A stretch of 44,434 nucleotides of DNA from CAYTUI01 sp964441335. GTDB lineage: Bacteria > Patescibacteriota > Patescibacteriia > UBA1558 > 2-01-FULL-52-15. This document shows positions 13,027 through 21,786 of this stretch, one piece after another. A model generated the notes under the pieces. That model saw only the letters and a program-made list of their open reading frames with translations, made no database searches and was not told the DNA's origin. The stretch covers positions 1 to 44,434 of the forward strand of contig CAYTUI010000006.1 in assembly GCA_964441335.1 (NCBI GenBank), in the 5' to 3' direction. The number at the start of each line of letters is the position of its first letter. Within the stretch, counting starts at the first letter, position 1. A program made the translations under genes and the position numbers.

Positions 13027-15585
13027 TTAAATTTTTGGTTTTAAAAATGGCGATTTTGTTAAGTCAGCTCCAGGCTCCGGAACCGACGGTTGAATTTGAG
13101 ATCTCTTTAATATCTCCGCTTCAATTTCTTCCCGCGGTCGGCCGTATTTTAATCTGGACAGTTCTTTAATCTTAACGGCCATCTCCAGGTTGCCGACTTG
13201 CGGACTTCTTGTCTTAATATTGAAAGCCGGCGGATTTTGGTTATCAATTAACAGCTTAATATAAGCATTATATCGCGGAATATTCAAGAGGTCATAATCA
13301 CTGAAGACCGGCGCGAACTCCTTGGATATATATTCGGCATCTTCTACACCGATTCTAAAGGCTACTTTAGTACCAACGTTGCCAAAAACCGCGTCACGAA
13401 CTTTAGTATCCCCGTCTTTTGTCAACTGCGCGATGTACTGATGAGCAATCGTCAAGCTCAATTTGTATTTTCTGGCTTCGGATAAAATGACCGCAATACT
13501 ATCGGTAATAAAATTCTGAAACTCATCTATATAAAGATAAAAATCTGTACGCTCGGCTTCCGGAATATCCACTCTGGATAATGCCGCCATTAAAATTTTA
13601 CCGACAATCACCATGCCCAAAAGATTACTGTTCATTTCTCCGATCTTACCTTTGGACAAATTAACATACAAAATCTTTTTTTCATCCATCACTTTTCTAA
13701 AATTGAAAGAACTGGTCTGTTGCGCGATTATCGGCCTCATTATATCGTTAGAAATAAATTGCGTCAACTTGCTGGTGATGTAAGGAACCATATTTGCCAA
13801 GGCTGCTTCACCACCGGCCTTCTGCGCTTCCTTTAACCAGAAGTCTCTAACCACGGCGTTCTTGGTCTTGGATAATTTATATTTACGAAAATCCTCGTCT
13901 GACAAAACTTTGGAAACTTCCAGCAACGTTGAGCCTGATTCCACATCTTCCATCATCAACAACATGGTATTACGCATGTATTGTTCAAACATCGGGCCGC
14001 CGGTCTTCTGTAAGTCATACAGTTTATCAAAAATCTTGATCATTTCATTGATGACAAACGTTTTCTGATCAATGGTATAAAACTCCAACATATTCAAACC
14101 AATCGGTCTGGCCACATCCGAAGGATCAAAAATAATGACATCTTCGGCTCGTTCCGGCGGGACGTTAGCCAAAACACTTTCCACCAAATCCCCATGCGGA
14201 TCAATAACACAGACTCCTCTACCAGCCTTAATATCCTGAATAATCATATTGGACATCAAAACAGATTTACCAACTCCGGTTTGACCAATAACATAGACAT
14301 GTCGACGGCGGTCGGCTTCCTTAATTCGAACTGGCGCTGTTTGACCCCGATAATCGCTGTCACCCAAAATATTACCCTGACTTGGCAATTCTCGGGGCGG
14401 ACTGGCCTTGCGAGCCTCTAACCAGCGGATATTGGGAGTATCAATGGTCTCACCAGGCAAATGCCATAAACCAACTAGTTCCTCGGAATTAAGGACTAGA
14501 CGAGCTCTATTTCTATAACAACGATAAATAAAATCCTTAATGAGCATATCACGCGAACTTATGTGTGTCGGCTTAAAAGAATTACCAATTTCATAAAAAT
14601 TAAACTGTCCAAAAGCGTTAATCAAATTGCGTAAATTAGCTTCGGCCTTAACTTTACTCGGCGAGGAGCTAATGATTCTAATATTTACATCCAAACCGGC
14701 TTTGTTTGTCTTAGCTTCCAGAGCCTTGGCGATATTCATGTCCATCTGGCTGGCTTCACGGTTAGGTTTAATTGGGCTACCATCTTCTTTCTTAGTTGTC
14801 CTCAAGCTGGAAAATAAATCCACAACAACTTTTTCAACATGTGACCAACTATTATTACCCCTAATCCTTAATGATTCATGTAAACTTTTACCCGAACTAA
14901 TTGAAGCCGCGACTTTAACACCACCTCGGTGCCAGGAAGCTTTAGCTGATCTAATAACATACTGCACCGCCATACCTTCGCCCTCATCCAATTTACTCAA
15001 AGCGTTAGCAATAGTTTCCAATGGATCAAATTCAAATTCTTTGTAGGTTTTTAAGGGAAAAATATAGTCCCTCTTAAAAAGTAGGTGCACGCCGGTGATA
15101 ACTCCCTGCGGCTGAAAAATATTATAGTCAGGAACTTTCTCAACGTGAACATTATGATGAACGGTGGTTATTTGCTGAATAAAAAATTCTTTCAAATTTT
15201 TCGGCAAGGCGGCATAAAAAGCTATCTCCCCGTGCCTAGCAATGATTTCCAGTGAAATGTGATCAGAGCGCCCTCGCCAAAAAGCTTTAAAGCCCCGTTC
15301 AGCCTTCAACGAACCCAGAGCGGAAAAAAGATTCTCCAGCGTGGCAATCTGCTCTTTCATTGGCCTGTCCGAACGAGTACTTTCTTTACTGCCTCGTTCG
15401 TACCTCGGTACAGTCAACAAGTACACATCAAATGGCTCTTCCCGCCTGAACATTTTTCTGGACAGGAATAACAATACTGTCAAAACAACCGCCACTAAAA
15501 TTAACAGGAGTAAATAACTAAAAAAGCCTGAACCTGATGCGGCAGTGGCCTGATTATTATAGAGAAGTGGCTGTAGTAAGATCAT
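13027..15585 (-). CDS. VirD4/TraG/HerA-like membrane-anchored ATPase
   Basis: An 852-residue protein with an N-terminal membrane segment (about 20-43), a large extra domain (about 55-330) and a C-terminal DNA-pumping-type ATPase. Walker A GQTGVGKS is at about 432-439, followed by VCVIDPHGDLVE. Walker B LYIDEFQNF is at about 685, and LSLTIAHQYIAQL carries the sensor. This layout fits coupling-protein or conjugation-type ATPases that move DNA or protein. No other secretion gene is nearby, and in Patescibacteria such a protein may serve DNA uptake or export, which is inference. Its ATG overlaps the stop of the upstream gene by four bases, showing coupled translation. Confidence 0.85.
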   Translation of the reverse strand: MILLQPLLYNNQATAASGSGFFSYLLLLILVAVVLTVLLFLSRKMFRREEPFDVYLLTVPRYERGSKESTRSDRPMKEQIATLENLFSALGSLKAERGFKAFWRGRSDHISLEIIARHGEIAFYAALPKNLKEFFIQQITTVHHNVHVEKVPDYNIFQPQGVITGVHLLFKRDYIFPLKTYKEFEFDPLETIANALSKLDEGEGMAVQYVIRSAKASWHRGGVKVAASISSGKSLHESLRIRGNNSWSHVEKVVVDLFSSLRTTKKEDGSPIKPNREASQMDMNIAKALEAKTNKAGLDVNIRIISSSPSKVKAEANLRNLINAFGQFNFYEIGNSFKPTHISSRDMLIKDFIYRCYRNRARLVLNSEELVGLWHLPGETIDTPNIRWLEARKASPPRELPSQGNILGDSDYRGQTAPVRIKEADRRRHVYVIGQTGVGKSVLMSNMIIQDIKAGRGVCVIDPHGDLVESVLANVPPERAEDVIIFDPSDVARPIGLNMLEFYTIDQKTFVINEMIKIFDKLYDLQKTGGPMFEQYMRNTMLLMMEDVESGSTLLEVSKVLSDEDFRKYKLSKTKNAVVRDFWLKEAQKAGGEAALANMVPYITSKLTQFISNDIMRPIIAQQTSSFNFRKVMDEKKILYVNLSKGKIGEMNSNLLGMVIVGKILMAALSRVDIPEAERTDFYLYIDEFQNFITDSIAVILSEARKYKLSLTIAHQYIAQLTKDGDTKVRDAVFGNVGTKVAFRIGVEDAEYISKEFAPVFSDYDLLNIPRYNAYIKLLIDNQNPPAFNIKTRSPQVGNLEMAVKIKELSRLKYGRPREEIEAEILKRSQIQPSVPEPGADLTKSPFLKPKI

Positions 15586-16034
15586 TTCTCATTTTTAAAC
15601 ATATCAATCATTCTATCGGCCTTAATTTTAGCTTCCTGCTCTAAAAAAAACTTATTGATACCCGGCAGCATTTTTAACCATTTGATTAATAAAGCTCTGA
15701 TTTTTTGAACTGTCGCCTTGCCGGTCGTTAATAAATTCTGAATATTTTTAGCTGTCTGTTCTCCCGTCCTACGGAATTCCTGTCTTTTTTCCGTTGACAT
15801 AGACATATATGCCTTATCCAGCCCTTCCGACATAATAGCCTCAATTTCCAGCAATTCAGGGGATTTTGCTGACCTGTCACGGCTGGCGGTTTGAACAGGC
15901 GCTGTTTTGGTAATAACAGGGATTGCCGCTTCTGTATATTTTTCAGAAGCAACTTCAGTTTTTTGTTCGGGTTTTTGTTCCGGCCTTACCTCTGCTTCAC
16001 GCGCAACCTCCGGAGTAAAATCTGTATTTGACAT
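15582..16034 (-). CDS. small hypothetical protein coupled to the VirD4-like ATPase
   Basis: A 150-residue protein starting MSNTDFTPEV. The first 70 residues are disordered, rich in Glu, Lys, Pro and Thr. The rest is helical (LEIEAIMSEGLDKAYMSM... TVQKIRALLIKWLKMLPGINKFF), with a C-terminal basic amphipathic helix. The ATG at 16034 is chosen because TATAAT lies six bases upstream (16041-16046). An ATG six codons earlier would sit before the promoter -10 box. The ATGA overlap with the ATPase gene suggests a partner or assembly role for that protein. Not assigned to a family. Confidence 0.7.
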   Translation of the reverse strand: MSNTDFTPEVAREAEVRPEQKPEQKTEVASEKYTEAAIPVITKTAPVQTASRDRSAKSPELLEIEAIMSEGLDKAYMSMSTEKRQEFRRTGEQTAKNIQNLLTTGKATVQKIRALLIKWLKMLPGINKFFLEQEAKIKADRMIDMFKNEK

Positions 16035-16040
16035 GGCTAT

Positions 16041-16046
16041 ATTATA
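16041..16046 (-). promoter_or_regulatory. -10 box of a leaderless transcript (VirD4-like operon)
   Basis: TATAAT on the minus strand ends six bases before the ATG at 16034. It is divergent from the corA promoter 54 bases away. Confidence 0.6.
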
Positions 16047-16099
16047 CCACATTTTTTTGATATTTTTCTTAGACTGATTACAAATCTAAAAAAAACTGT

Positions 16100-16105
16100 T
16101 ATAAT
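16100..16105 (+). promoter_or_regulatory. -10 box of the corA transcript
   Basis: TATAAT, twelve bases before the corA ATG. The leader would be about five bases and has no ribosome binding site. Confidence 0.55.
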
Positions 16106-16117
16106 ATCCCTAAACAC

Positions 16118-17044
16118 ATGCAAACAAACCTCAAGCAAATACAATACAAAAATATCTCTTGGATCCATGTCACCAGACCGACTGATGAAGACTTAAGTTA
16201 CCTACGGGAAAAATACGGCTTCCATCCTCTGGATATTGCTGATGTCAAGACAGTCTCCCAACGCCCCAAGATAGACGAATACAATAACTACTTGTTCATG
16301 GTATTGCTTTTTGCTTTTTACGCTAAGGATGACAAGGAGATTGAGGCCACCGAAATCAACGTCTTTATCGGGGAAAAATACTTGGTTACAGCCAGTGACG
16401 GTAAAGAAAATGAAGTTGAAAATTTCTTTAGAGAATGCCAGAGTGATGAGGCTAGCAAACAGCTTTACATGTCCGACCACCCTGCGCAATTATTACACGA
16501 ACTTCTACACCGCCTACAATCACAAACTTATCCCCTACTGGATCATATTTCCGAGGATATGGAAAAAATTGAAAAACAATTGTTTGCTGGTCATGAAAAA
16601 AGAATGGTCAGGGAAATTTTAACGGTTCGTCGTAATATTGTTTCTTTTAGGAAAATTATGCAGTCGCATAAAAATGTCATAAAAAAATTAGTGGCTACCA
16701 GAACGAAATTTTTTATGCCAGACGAAATGGCCGTTTACTTCAATGAAAATTTGGAACGCAGCAAAGACATTTGGGATTATCTGGAAACGCATAAAGAAAC
16801 CATTGACGCTTACCAGCAAACCAATGAATCTCTGATCTCCTTCAAACTTAATGACATCATGAAAATCCTGACGATTATTTCCGTCATTTTAATACCGGCC
16901 AATTTGCTGGCTTCAATTTTCGGCATGAATACCGCCTTCGCGCCTTTCATTCATGATCGGCTGGGCTTCTGGTATATTATTGGGTTAATCGCTATAGTAA
17001 TCTCCTCTTTCTTAATGTGGTTCAAAAAGAAAGATTGGCTCTAA
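16118..17044 (+). CDS. corA: CorA family divalent-cation (magnesium/cobalt) transporter
   Basis: A 308-residue protein with the CorA layout: a cytoplasmic N-terminal alpha/beta domain, long helices (about 140-245) forming the funnel, and two C-terminal membrane helices (about 248-270 and 283-303). The pore motif GMN is present in SIFGMNTAF, and the short loop after it (APFIHDRLGF) includes acidic residues as usual. The C-terminus ends in KKKDW, matching the basic ring near the membrane. It should pass Mg2+ or related ions as a pentamer. It is a single gene, divergent from the VirD4-like operon, with an almost leaderless mRNA. Confidence 0.93.
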   Translation: MQTNLKQIQYKNISWIHVTRPTDEDLSYLREKYGFHPLDIADVKTVSQRPKIDEYNNYLFMVLLFAFYAKDDKEIEATEINVFIGEKYLVTASDGKENEVENFFRECQSDEASKQLYMSDHPAQLLHELLHRLQSQTYPLLDHISEDMEKIEKQLFAGHEKRMVREILTVRRNIVSFRKIMQSHKNVIKKLVATRTKFFMPDEMAVYFNENLERSKDIWDYLETHKETIDAYQQTNESLISFKLNDIMKILTIISVILIPANLLASIFGMNTAFAPFIHDRLGFWYIIGLIAIVISSFLMWFKKKDWL

Positions 17045-17096
17045 TTCGATAGCTTTTAGCTTATAGCTTGCAGCTTTTAGGCTCCAAGACGCCTCT

Positions 17097-17208
17097 GTTC
17101 TTCAGTTCTTCGGTTCTTCCGTTCTTCAGTTATTTAGTTCTTCCGTTCTTCCGTTCTTCAGTTCTTTGGTTCTTTAGTTCTTCCGTTCTTCCGTTCCTCC
17201 GTTCTCCC
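17097..17208 (+). repeat. degenerate 8-bp tandem array GTTCTTNN
   Basis: About fourteen units GTTCTTCA, GTTCTTCG, GTTCTTCC, GTTATTTA and so on in strict 8-base register. It is preceded (about 17050-17080) by a 7-base array based on AGCTTTT/AGCTTAT/AGCTTGC. It fills the space between corA and the tRNA-dihydrouridine synthase gene. Confidence 0.9.
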
Positions 17209-17275
17209 CTCCTCATTCCTCATTACCAATCTCTAACCCTATCTCCCATCTTCTAACCCCCAATTCCCAACAGAA

Positions 17276-18268
17276 ATGCCAACGTTTTGGACCAAACTCA
17301 AACCCCCCATCATCGCCCTAGCCCCCATGGTAGACATCAGCGACTCCCCTTATCGGCAACTGGTCAAAGACTGGGGTGCCGATGTTGTCTATTCAGAAAT
17401 GATTTCGGCCGAGGCTCTAATTAGAAAAGTTCCTAAGTCCTTGCGTCAGATGAAATTCCAAGCCGCAGAAAAACCGGTAGTTATTCAATTAATGTGCAAC
17501 AAACCGGAAACTTTAACTAAAGCCGCTAAAATTGTGGAGAAAGTTGGCGCCAGCGGTATTGATTTGAATTTCGGCTGTCCGGCCAGAAAAATCGCCAATA
17601 ATTTCTGCGGTGTTATGCTGATGCGCGATCTGGAATTAAGCCACCAATTAATTCAAGCGGCCATTGAAGCCGTTTCCATTCCAGTCTCTATCAAAATCAG
17701 AACTTCTATTAACTGCGAGGGTACGCACTGGAATAAGGACGGCAAACGAAAAAAAATTACCGTCATTGATTTTTTAAAAAAAATGAACGATTTACCAATT
17801 GCCGCCGTTATGATTCATGGCCGCAGTTTTGAAGCACCTTATGACGGTCCGGCTGATTTACAGACAATTGCCGAGGTAAAGAAAATATTTAAGACCGGGC
17901 CGGTATTGGCTAACGGTGCTCTAACAACCATTGAAAGTTCAGCGGAAATTTTAAAAATAACCAACGCTGATGGTTTAGGTTTAGCACGCAGTAGTCTGGG
18001 CAAGCCTTGGATTTTTAAACAAGTAAAGGATTATTTAAAAACAGGTTCATATAAAGAGATAACCTGGGCGAAAGAAAAAAGCACCATGCTAAAACATGCG
18101 CAATTATTTTATGACTTTTATGGTCCGGGTAAATTTATGCCGATGCGCAGGCACCTAGCGCATTATATCAAGGGTCTCCCCCACGCCGCTGACACACGAA
18201 AACAACTACTGCTAACCAATAATCCGCAGGAGGTTAAAAAAATACTTGATTCTATAGACCGAGATTAG
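17276..18268 (+). CDS. dus: tRNA-dihydrouridine synthase
   Basis: A 330-residue FMN- and NADPH-dependent enzyme that reduces uridines in the tRNA D-loop. It opens with IIALAPMVDISDSPYRQLVKDWGADVVYSEMI, the standard FMN-barrel start. VIQLMCNKPETL follows, then DLNFGCPARKI with the catalytic Cys in GCP, SIKIRTS for the flavin, MIHGRS, LANGAL and GLGLARSSLGKPWIF for phosphate binding. The C-terminal helical domain binds tRNA. It fits the bacterial DusB/Dus group; which uridine it acts on is not decidable. No ribosome binding site is seen. Confidence 0.93.
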   Translation: MPTFWTKLKPPIIALAPMVDISDSPYRQLVKDWGADVVYSEMISAEALIRKVPKSLRQMKFQAAEKPVVIQLMCNKPETLTKAAKIVEKVGASGIDLNFGCPARKIANNFCGVMLMRDLELSHQLIQAAIEAVSIPVSIKIRTSINCEGTHWNKDGKRKKITVIDFLKKMNDLPIAAVMIHGRSFEAPYDGPADLQTIAEVKKIFKTGPVLANGALTTIESSAEILKITNADGLGLARSSLGKPWIFKQVKDYLKTGSYKEITWAKEKSTMLKHAQLFYDFYGPGKFMPMRRHLAHYIKGLPHAADTRKQLLLTNNPQEVKKILDSIDRD

Positions 18269-18316
18269 TGAGTAAACAAAGCAGATGTTGTCTGAGCTGA
18301 CAAAATCGCTTTTTAG

Positions 18317-18478
18317 TTAAAATATTTAAATCCTAAACTCTAAATCCTAAACAAATCATAATATCCAATGTTTAAATAACTTCGCCCAGTGGGCAATCGC
18401 CTTATGGGTGAAAGTTTAAGACATTAAAATTTTGGATTTCAATATTGTTTAGTATTTAGGATTTTGAAATTAGGATTT
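18317..18478. repeat. AT-rich inverted-repeat element, copy 2 (about 162 bp)
   Basis: Same design as 7031-7193: arms with AAATCCTAA and TAATATCCAATGTTTAAAT facing their reverse complements around a GC-rich twin hairpin (18381-18412). It lies in the 460-base gene-free stretch after the dus gene. Confidence 0.8.
18381..18412. repeat. 32-bp twin-hairpin unit, copy 3
   Basis: TCGCCC-AGT-GGGCAA then TCGCCT-TAT-GGGTGA, bounded by T and A. Slightly decayed stems, same 32-base length. Confidence 0.7.
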
Positions 18479-18510
18479 TATTAAATACTGTCGGGAGGCA
18501 AAACACCCAG

Positions 18511-18600
18511 CAATCCGCTACCGCGGATTGACAGCGCTCCGCTACGCTACGCGGGGTTGTTTCGCTAGTTTACCCCGAGCGTAGCCGAGGGGCGAAACAA
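18511..18600. repeat. cluster of GC-rich hairpins
   Basis: A perfect hairpin CAATCCGC-TACC-GCGGATTG (18511-18530) is followed by a longer one with TTGTTTCGC (18557-18565) facing GCGAAACAA (18592-18600) and an inner CCCC/GGGG. No gene. Confidence 0.7.
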
Positions 18601-18675
18601 AAAAAGAGCCCCCGTCATCTCTCCTGTCTTAGTCGCATGTCGCAACCCGAGACGGGGAAATTGACGAGGGGCTCT
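18598..18675 (-). terminator. intrinsic terminator of the SPFH-like gene
   Basis: On the minus strand AGAGCCCCTCGTCA (18662-18675) pairs with TGACGGGGGCTCT (18605-18617), then seven T residues. The intervening 44 bases may form a second stem. Confidence 0.88.
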
Positions 18676-18726
18676 TCGAGCTCCTCAAGCTCTGTCCGCA
18701 ACCGAGGTGGTTACGGAGATAGCGGT

Positions 18727-20415
18727 TTACTTGTTGCCGGACATTACTGACCTCAACATGCCTTCCAGACCGCTAGGACCGGAGACCAGAATCTTGTCCT
18801 TAGCCGTAAGGGTATCGCTGGCAACGAACATACGAACCAGCTCCAGCACCCATTCGGCTTTTTGGACCTCAGTCCCCTGCATCTTGTCCACAGTGGCCCA
18901 GGCTTTCTCGTAGAGAGCCACGCCGGCCAGACGTTCAGCTTCCAACTTCTGAGCGTTGACGGCGGTTTTCTCGATCTGCTTCTTGAGCTCCTCAGGGATG
19001 TCGAGGTCAATGATTCGCAGAGCCAAGAGGTCCAAGCCGTAAGGCCTAGCCACATTGACCAGCGATTCACTGCGCTCGTTTCTCACCAACACCGAGGGTT
19101 TGTACGTCTTCTTCCTATTTGCGTCAAGCACGAACTTCCCTTTAGGACTAAGGATGGGTTCAGGTGGAAGTTTCACCTTCTTCTTAGCAACCTCTAACAA
19201 CTTCTGACGTGTCAATTCCGACGAGTATTGCCCATCAGCACCCATGGTATCCGACTTCTGGGGGATAGAGAATGCCGCGCGGAACTCTTTCCAGAGGTTG
19301 CGAATTTCAGCTTCGGTCATGATGTTAGGATCACGATCGTAGCTGTTATTCTTGAGGTAGGCGAAGACGAAGGAAATGATGTTGTCCACACTGGCCCACA
19401 TCAGTGACATTGCGTCAATCTTCATGTAGACGCGCAATGGGATGTGATTCACTATCTCGCGATGGGTTTCTTCCAACTCGTTCTTGATCCCTACCCACCA
19501 CTTTTTCTGAATCTCCACCGACTGCTTGAGAAAGACGATGGGATTGCTGACCGCCGCTGTTATGTCGGCAATCAACCGCGCTTCCACGCCCATCCCCGTG
19601 TCCAGCTTAGCAGTCACTGCACCGGCGGCCAAACTGCCAGCACTCATGACCCAGTTGGTGGACAACGCATCATAGCGCTTCTCCTTGTCGTCCATCTTGA
19701 AAACCTTGATCAGGTCTTCTTCAGCTGTGCGATTGTGGCCGTCCACCACGCCGATCATCTCCAGATCCCAATAGAACTTGATGACCCGTTCCTCCTTGAC
19801 TTTGCCGTCATCTCCCCTAATCTTGCGGGTAAACGTACGAACAAAAATCAAGGGTTGGATTCTTCCCAACTTGGCATGGAGACCAGCTCGTACCCAGAGT
19901 CGCCAGGGAGCACTGCCCCACAGGTTGAACACGCCGAAATTCGGGTAGTTCACCAGAAACAGTCCGAAGAACAAGTAGATACCCAGGAACGCTCCTAAGT
20001 ACAACTTGAAGAATACCCACCAAAGACCGAGAAAGGCCGTTCCCCAAAGAGAGTGCTCAAGACTCTGGGGAATACTCTTTACCCAGAACCAGAGACTCCC
20101 TCCGTCATTCAGAAACCGCCCACTGAACCACAAATGCGCAACAGCGACGAGTGCCAACATATTGACCGAGGCTACCAGACCCTTACGCCAATCGGCCGAG
20201 GGGATCAGCTTCATAGCGACAGCCAAGATGGCGATCAAGGCCAGGAACCCAAGCACATGCCACTGAGTGATGACCAGGTGGCCAATCACCGTTGACGCAA
20301 CACCTGCGGCCAAGTAGATGAACATGTCAATGGCGTAGATGCGCCACCAACGCTTGATGCGGTCCTTCCGGAGCTGCTTGTCCTTTTCCTTCTTAGTTCT
20401 TGGCTTGCGTGCCAT
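18727..20415 (-). CDS. multi-pass membrane protein with SPFH-like C-terminal region, GC-rich
   Basis: A 562-residue protein. After a basic N-terminus (ARKPRTKKEKDKQLRKD) come at least four membrane segments (about 26-48, 53-71, 79-99, 124-156). A large soluble part follows. Residues about 430-520 (PSVLVRNERSESLVNVARPYGLDLLALRII, then LDIPEELKKQIEKTAVNAQKLEAERLAGVALYEKA) resemble the end of an SPFH/band-7 domain and its following helix, as in stomatin and HflK. SPFH proteins usually have one N-terminal anchor; four or more segments are unusual. The start is fixed by AAGGAGG nine bases before the ATG. It has a consensus promoter and a strong terminator, and GC-rich codons. Probably a membrane scaffold; this is inference. 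Confidence 0.75.
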   Translation of the reverse strand: MARKPRTKKEKDKQLRKDRIKRWWRIYAIDMFIYLAAGVASTVIGHLVITQWHVLGFLALIAILAVAMKLIPSADWRKGLVASVNMLALVAVAHLWFSGRFLNDGGSLWFWVKSIPQSLEHSLWGTAFLGLWWVFFKLYLGAFLGIYLFFGLFLVNYPNFGVFNLWGSAPWRLWVRAGLHAKLGRIQPLIFVRTFTRKIRGDDGKVKEERVIKFYWDLEMIGVVDGHNRTAEEDLIKVFKMDDKEKRYDALSTNWVMSAGSLAAGAVTAKLDTGMGVEARLIADITAAVSNPIVFLKQSVEIQKKWWVGIKNELEETHREIVNHIPLRVYMKIDAMSLMWASVDNIISFVFAYLKNNSYDRDPNIMTEAEIRNLWKEFRAAFSIPQKSDTMGADGQYSSELTRQKLLEVAKKKVKLPPEPILSPKGKFVLDANRKKTYKPSVLVRNERSESLVNVARPYGLDLLALRIIDLDIPEELKKQIEKTAVNAQKLEAERLAGVALYEKAWATVDKMQGTEVQKAEWVLELVRMFVASDTLTAKDKILVSGPSGLEGMLRSVMSGNK

Positions 20416-20493
20416 TTTGACTTACCTCCTTGAGAGAAACCGAACACAGAACCGTATCAAATCCGCTCTGGATCTGACATCTTAAAAACCACT

Positions 20494-20508
20494 AAGTTCT
20501 CAAAGAAC
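20494..20508 (-). promoter_or_regulatory. candidate operator in the SPFH-like gene leader
   Basis: A perfect inverted repeat AGTTCT-CAA-AGAACT lies about 10-24 bases after the -10 box, at the start of the leader. Confidence 0.4.
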
Positions 20509-20517
20509 TAACACACT

Positions 20518-20546
20518 ACTATATACAAAATATTATGTTTTGTCAA
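20518..20546 (-). promoter_or_regulatory. sigma70-type promoter of the SPFH-like gene
   Basis: Minus-strand TTGACA (20541-20546), a 17-base spacer and TATAGT (20518-20523). Confidence 0.8.
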
Positions 20547-20556
20547 CAGCAATAAC

Positions 20557-20582
20557 AAAAAATAGGCTAATATTAGCCCTAC
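20557..20582 (-). terminator. putative intrinsic terminator of dnaJ
   Basis: On the minus strand TAGGGCT and AGCCTA enclose AATATT, then TTTTTT. It lies about 100 bases after the dnaJ stop. Between them a GC-rich palindrome (about 20631-20672) occupies the spacer. Confidence 0.65.
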
Positions 20583-20682
20583 TTTAACAATTTACATTTA
20601 ACAATTGACAGTTAACGCGGCCAAACTACCTGCCCGCCATCGCAAGCCGAGCATGCGAGGCGTTGCGGGCGGACTCACTAAC

Positions 20683-21786
20683 CTAAAACCAGCTCTTCTT
20701 CTTCCCACCAAACTCTCGTTCCAACTCCTCTATCAACTCTTTCTGTTTCTTCGTTAACTTGGTCGGCACAATGACATTGACAGTCACCAACTCATCGCCC
20801 CGTCCACGGCCGTGAATTTTATTAAAACCTCTACTTCTTAAAATAAAAACCTTGCCGCTGGGCGTACCGGCCGGAATCTTTAATCTGACACTGCCGTCAA
20901 CAGTCGGCACCTTAACTTCACCGCCGGCTGCCAAAGTTGCGTAGCTAACATCTGTCTCAACTAAAATGTCGTCACCTTTTCTGACAAAGCGTCTGTCCGG
21001 TCTGACTCTAAAACTTATATACAAATCACCACTCTGGCCGCCGTGTGCCATGGCTTCGCCGCGTCCGGAAAACTTTATAGATTGGCCGCTGGCGATACCG
21101 GCGGGAATAGAAATGGTAAACTCCTCTTCCTTTTTCTCAATACCTCCCCCGCCACATCTTTTGCATGGATCTGTAGCTTTCTGTCCGCGACCGTCGCAAG
21201 TGGAGCAAGGACTTTCTACTTGCATGGCTCCCAGCATAGTATTCTGAACACGTCTAATTTTGCCGCTACCTTTGCAGGTTGAGCACTGCTCTATCTTACT
21301 GCCGGGTTCGGCGCCATTGCCGTTACACTTGGAGCAAACTGAATTTTTATACAAACTAATTTTTTTATCCCCGCCAAAATATGATTCATTAAAATCAATT
21401 TCCAGCTCAACTTCAATATCACTACCGCGGTTAGATCTGCCTCTACCGGCACGACCAAAGCCGAAAAAGTCGCCGAAGATATCTCCCAAGTCGCCAAAAT
21501 CAGCATTACTGCCGTAGCCTTGCTGTTGAAAACCGCCCCAATTAAAACCACCGGCTCCAGCACCACCGCCTGCCTGTTGGAATGTTGAACCGAACTGATC
21601 ATACTGACCGCGCTTTTCTCTGTTACCTAAAACCTGATAAGCCTCATTAATTTCTTTGAACTTATCGTCGTTACCGTTGGTTTTATCAGGATGATGTTCG
21701 TGAGCCAGTTTGCGGTAAGCTTTCTTAATATCCGCTTCGCTGGCTTTTTTATCAACACCTAGGACTTTGTAATAATCTTTGGGCAT
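20683..21786 (-). CDS. dnaJ: chaperone protein DnaJ
   Basis: A 367-residue full-length type I Hsp40, the co-chaperone that loads clients on DnaK and stimulates its ATPase. The J domain (1-65) has HPD at 32-34. A Gly/Phe-rich linker follows (about 68-112). The zinc domain has all four CxxCxGxG repeats (CSKCNGNG, CSTCKGSG, CSTCDGRG, CKRCGGGG). The client-binding C-terminal domains (about 200-355) are typical. It is not fused to the dnaK operon: 310 bases of repeats separate it from dnaK, and no CIRCE site is seen before it, so it may be regulated separately. A TATAAT at 21958-21963 is a candidate -10. Confidence 0.97.
   Translation of the reverse strand: MPKDYYKVLGVDKKASEADIKKAYRKLAHEHHPDKTNGNDDKFKEINEAYQVLGNREKRGQYDQFGSTFQQAGGGAGAGGFNWGGFQQQGYGSNADFGDLGDIFGDFFGFGRAGRGRSNRGSDIEVELEIDFNESYFGGDKKISLYKNSVCSKCNGNGAEPGSKIEQCSTCKGSGKIRRVQNTMLGAMQVESPCSTCDGRGQKATDPCKRCGGGGIEKKEEEFTISIPAGIASGQSIKFSGRGEAMAHGGQSGDLYISFRVRPDRRFVRKGDDILVETDVSYATLAAGGEVKVPTVDGSVRLKIPAGTPSGKVFILRSRGFNKIHGRGRGDELVTVNVIVPTKLTKKQKELIEELEREFGGKKKSWF

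Noticed and set aside
17068..17256. Hydrophobic open frame rich in Phe, Ser and Leu before the dus gene
   Set aside because: It is a translation of the GTTCTTNN array; the apparent hydrophobicity comes from the TTC and CTT triplets.
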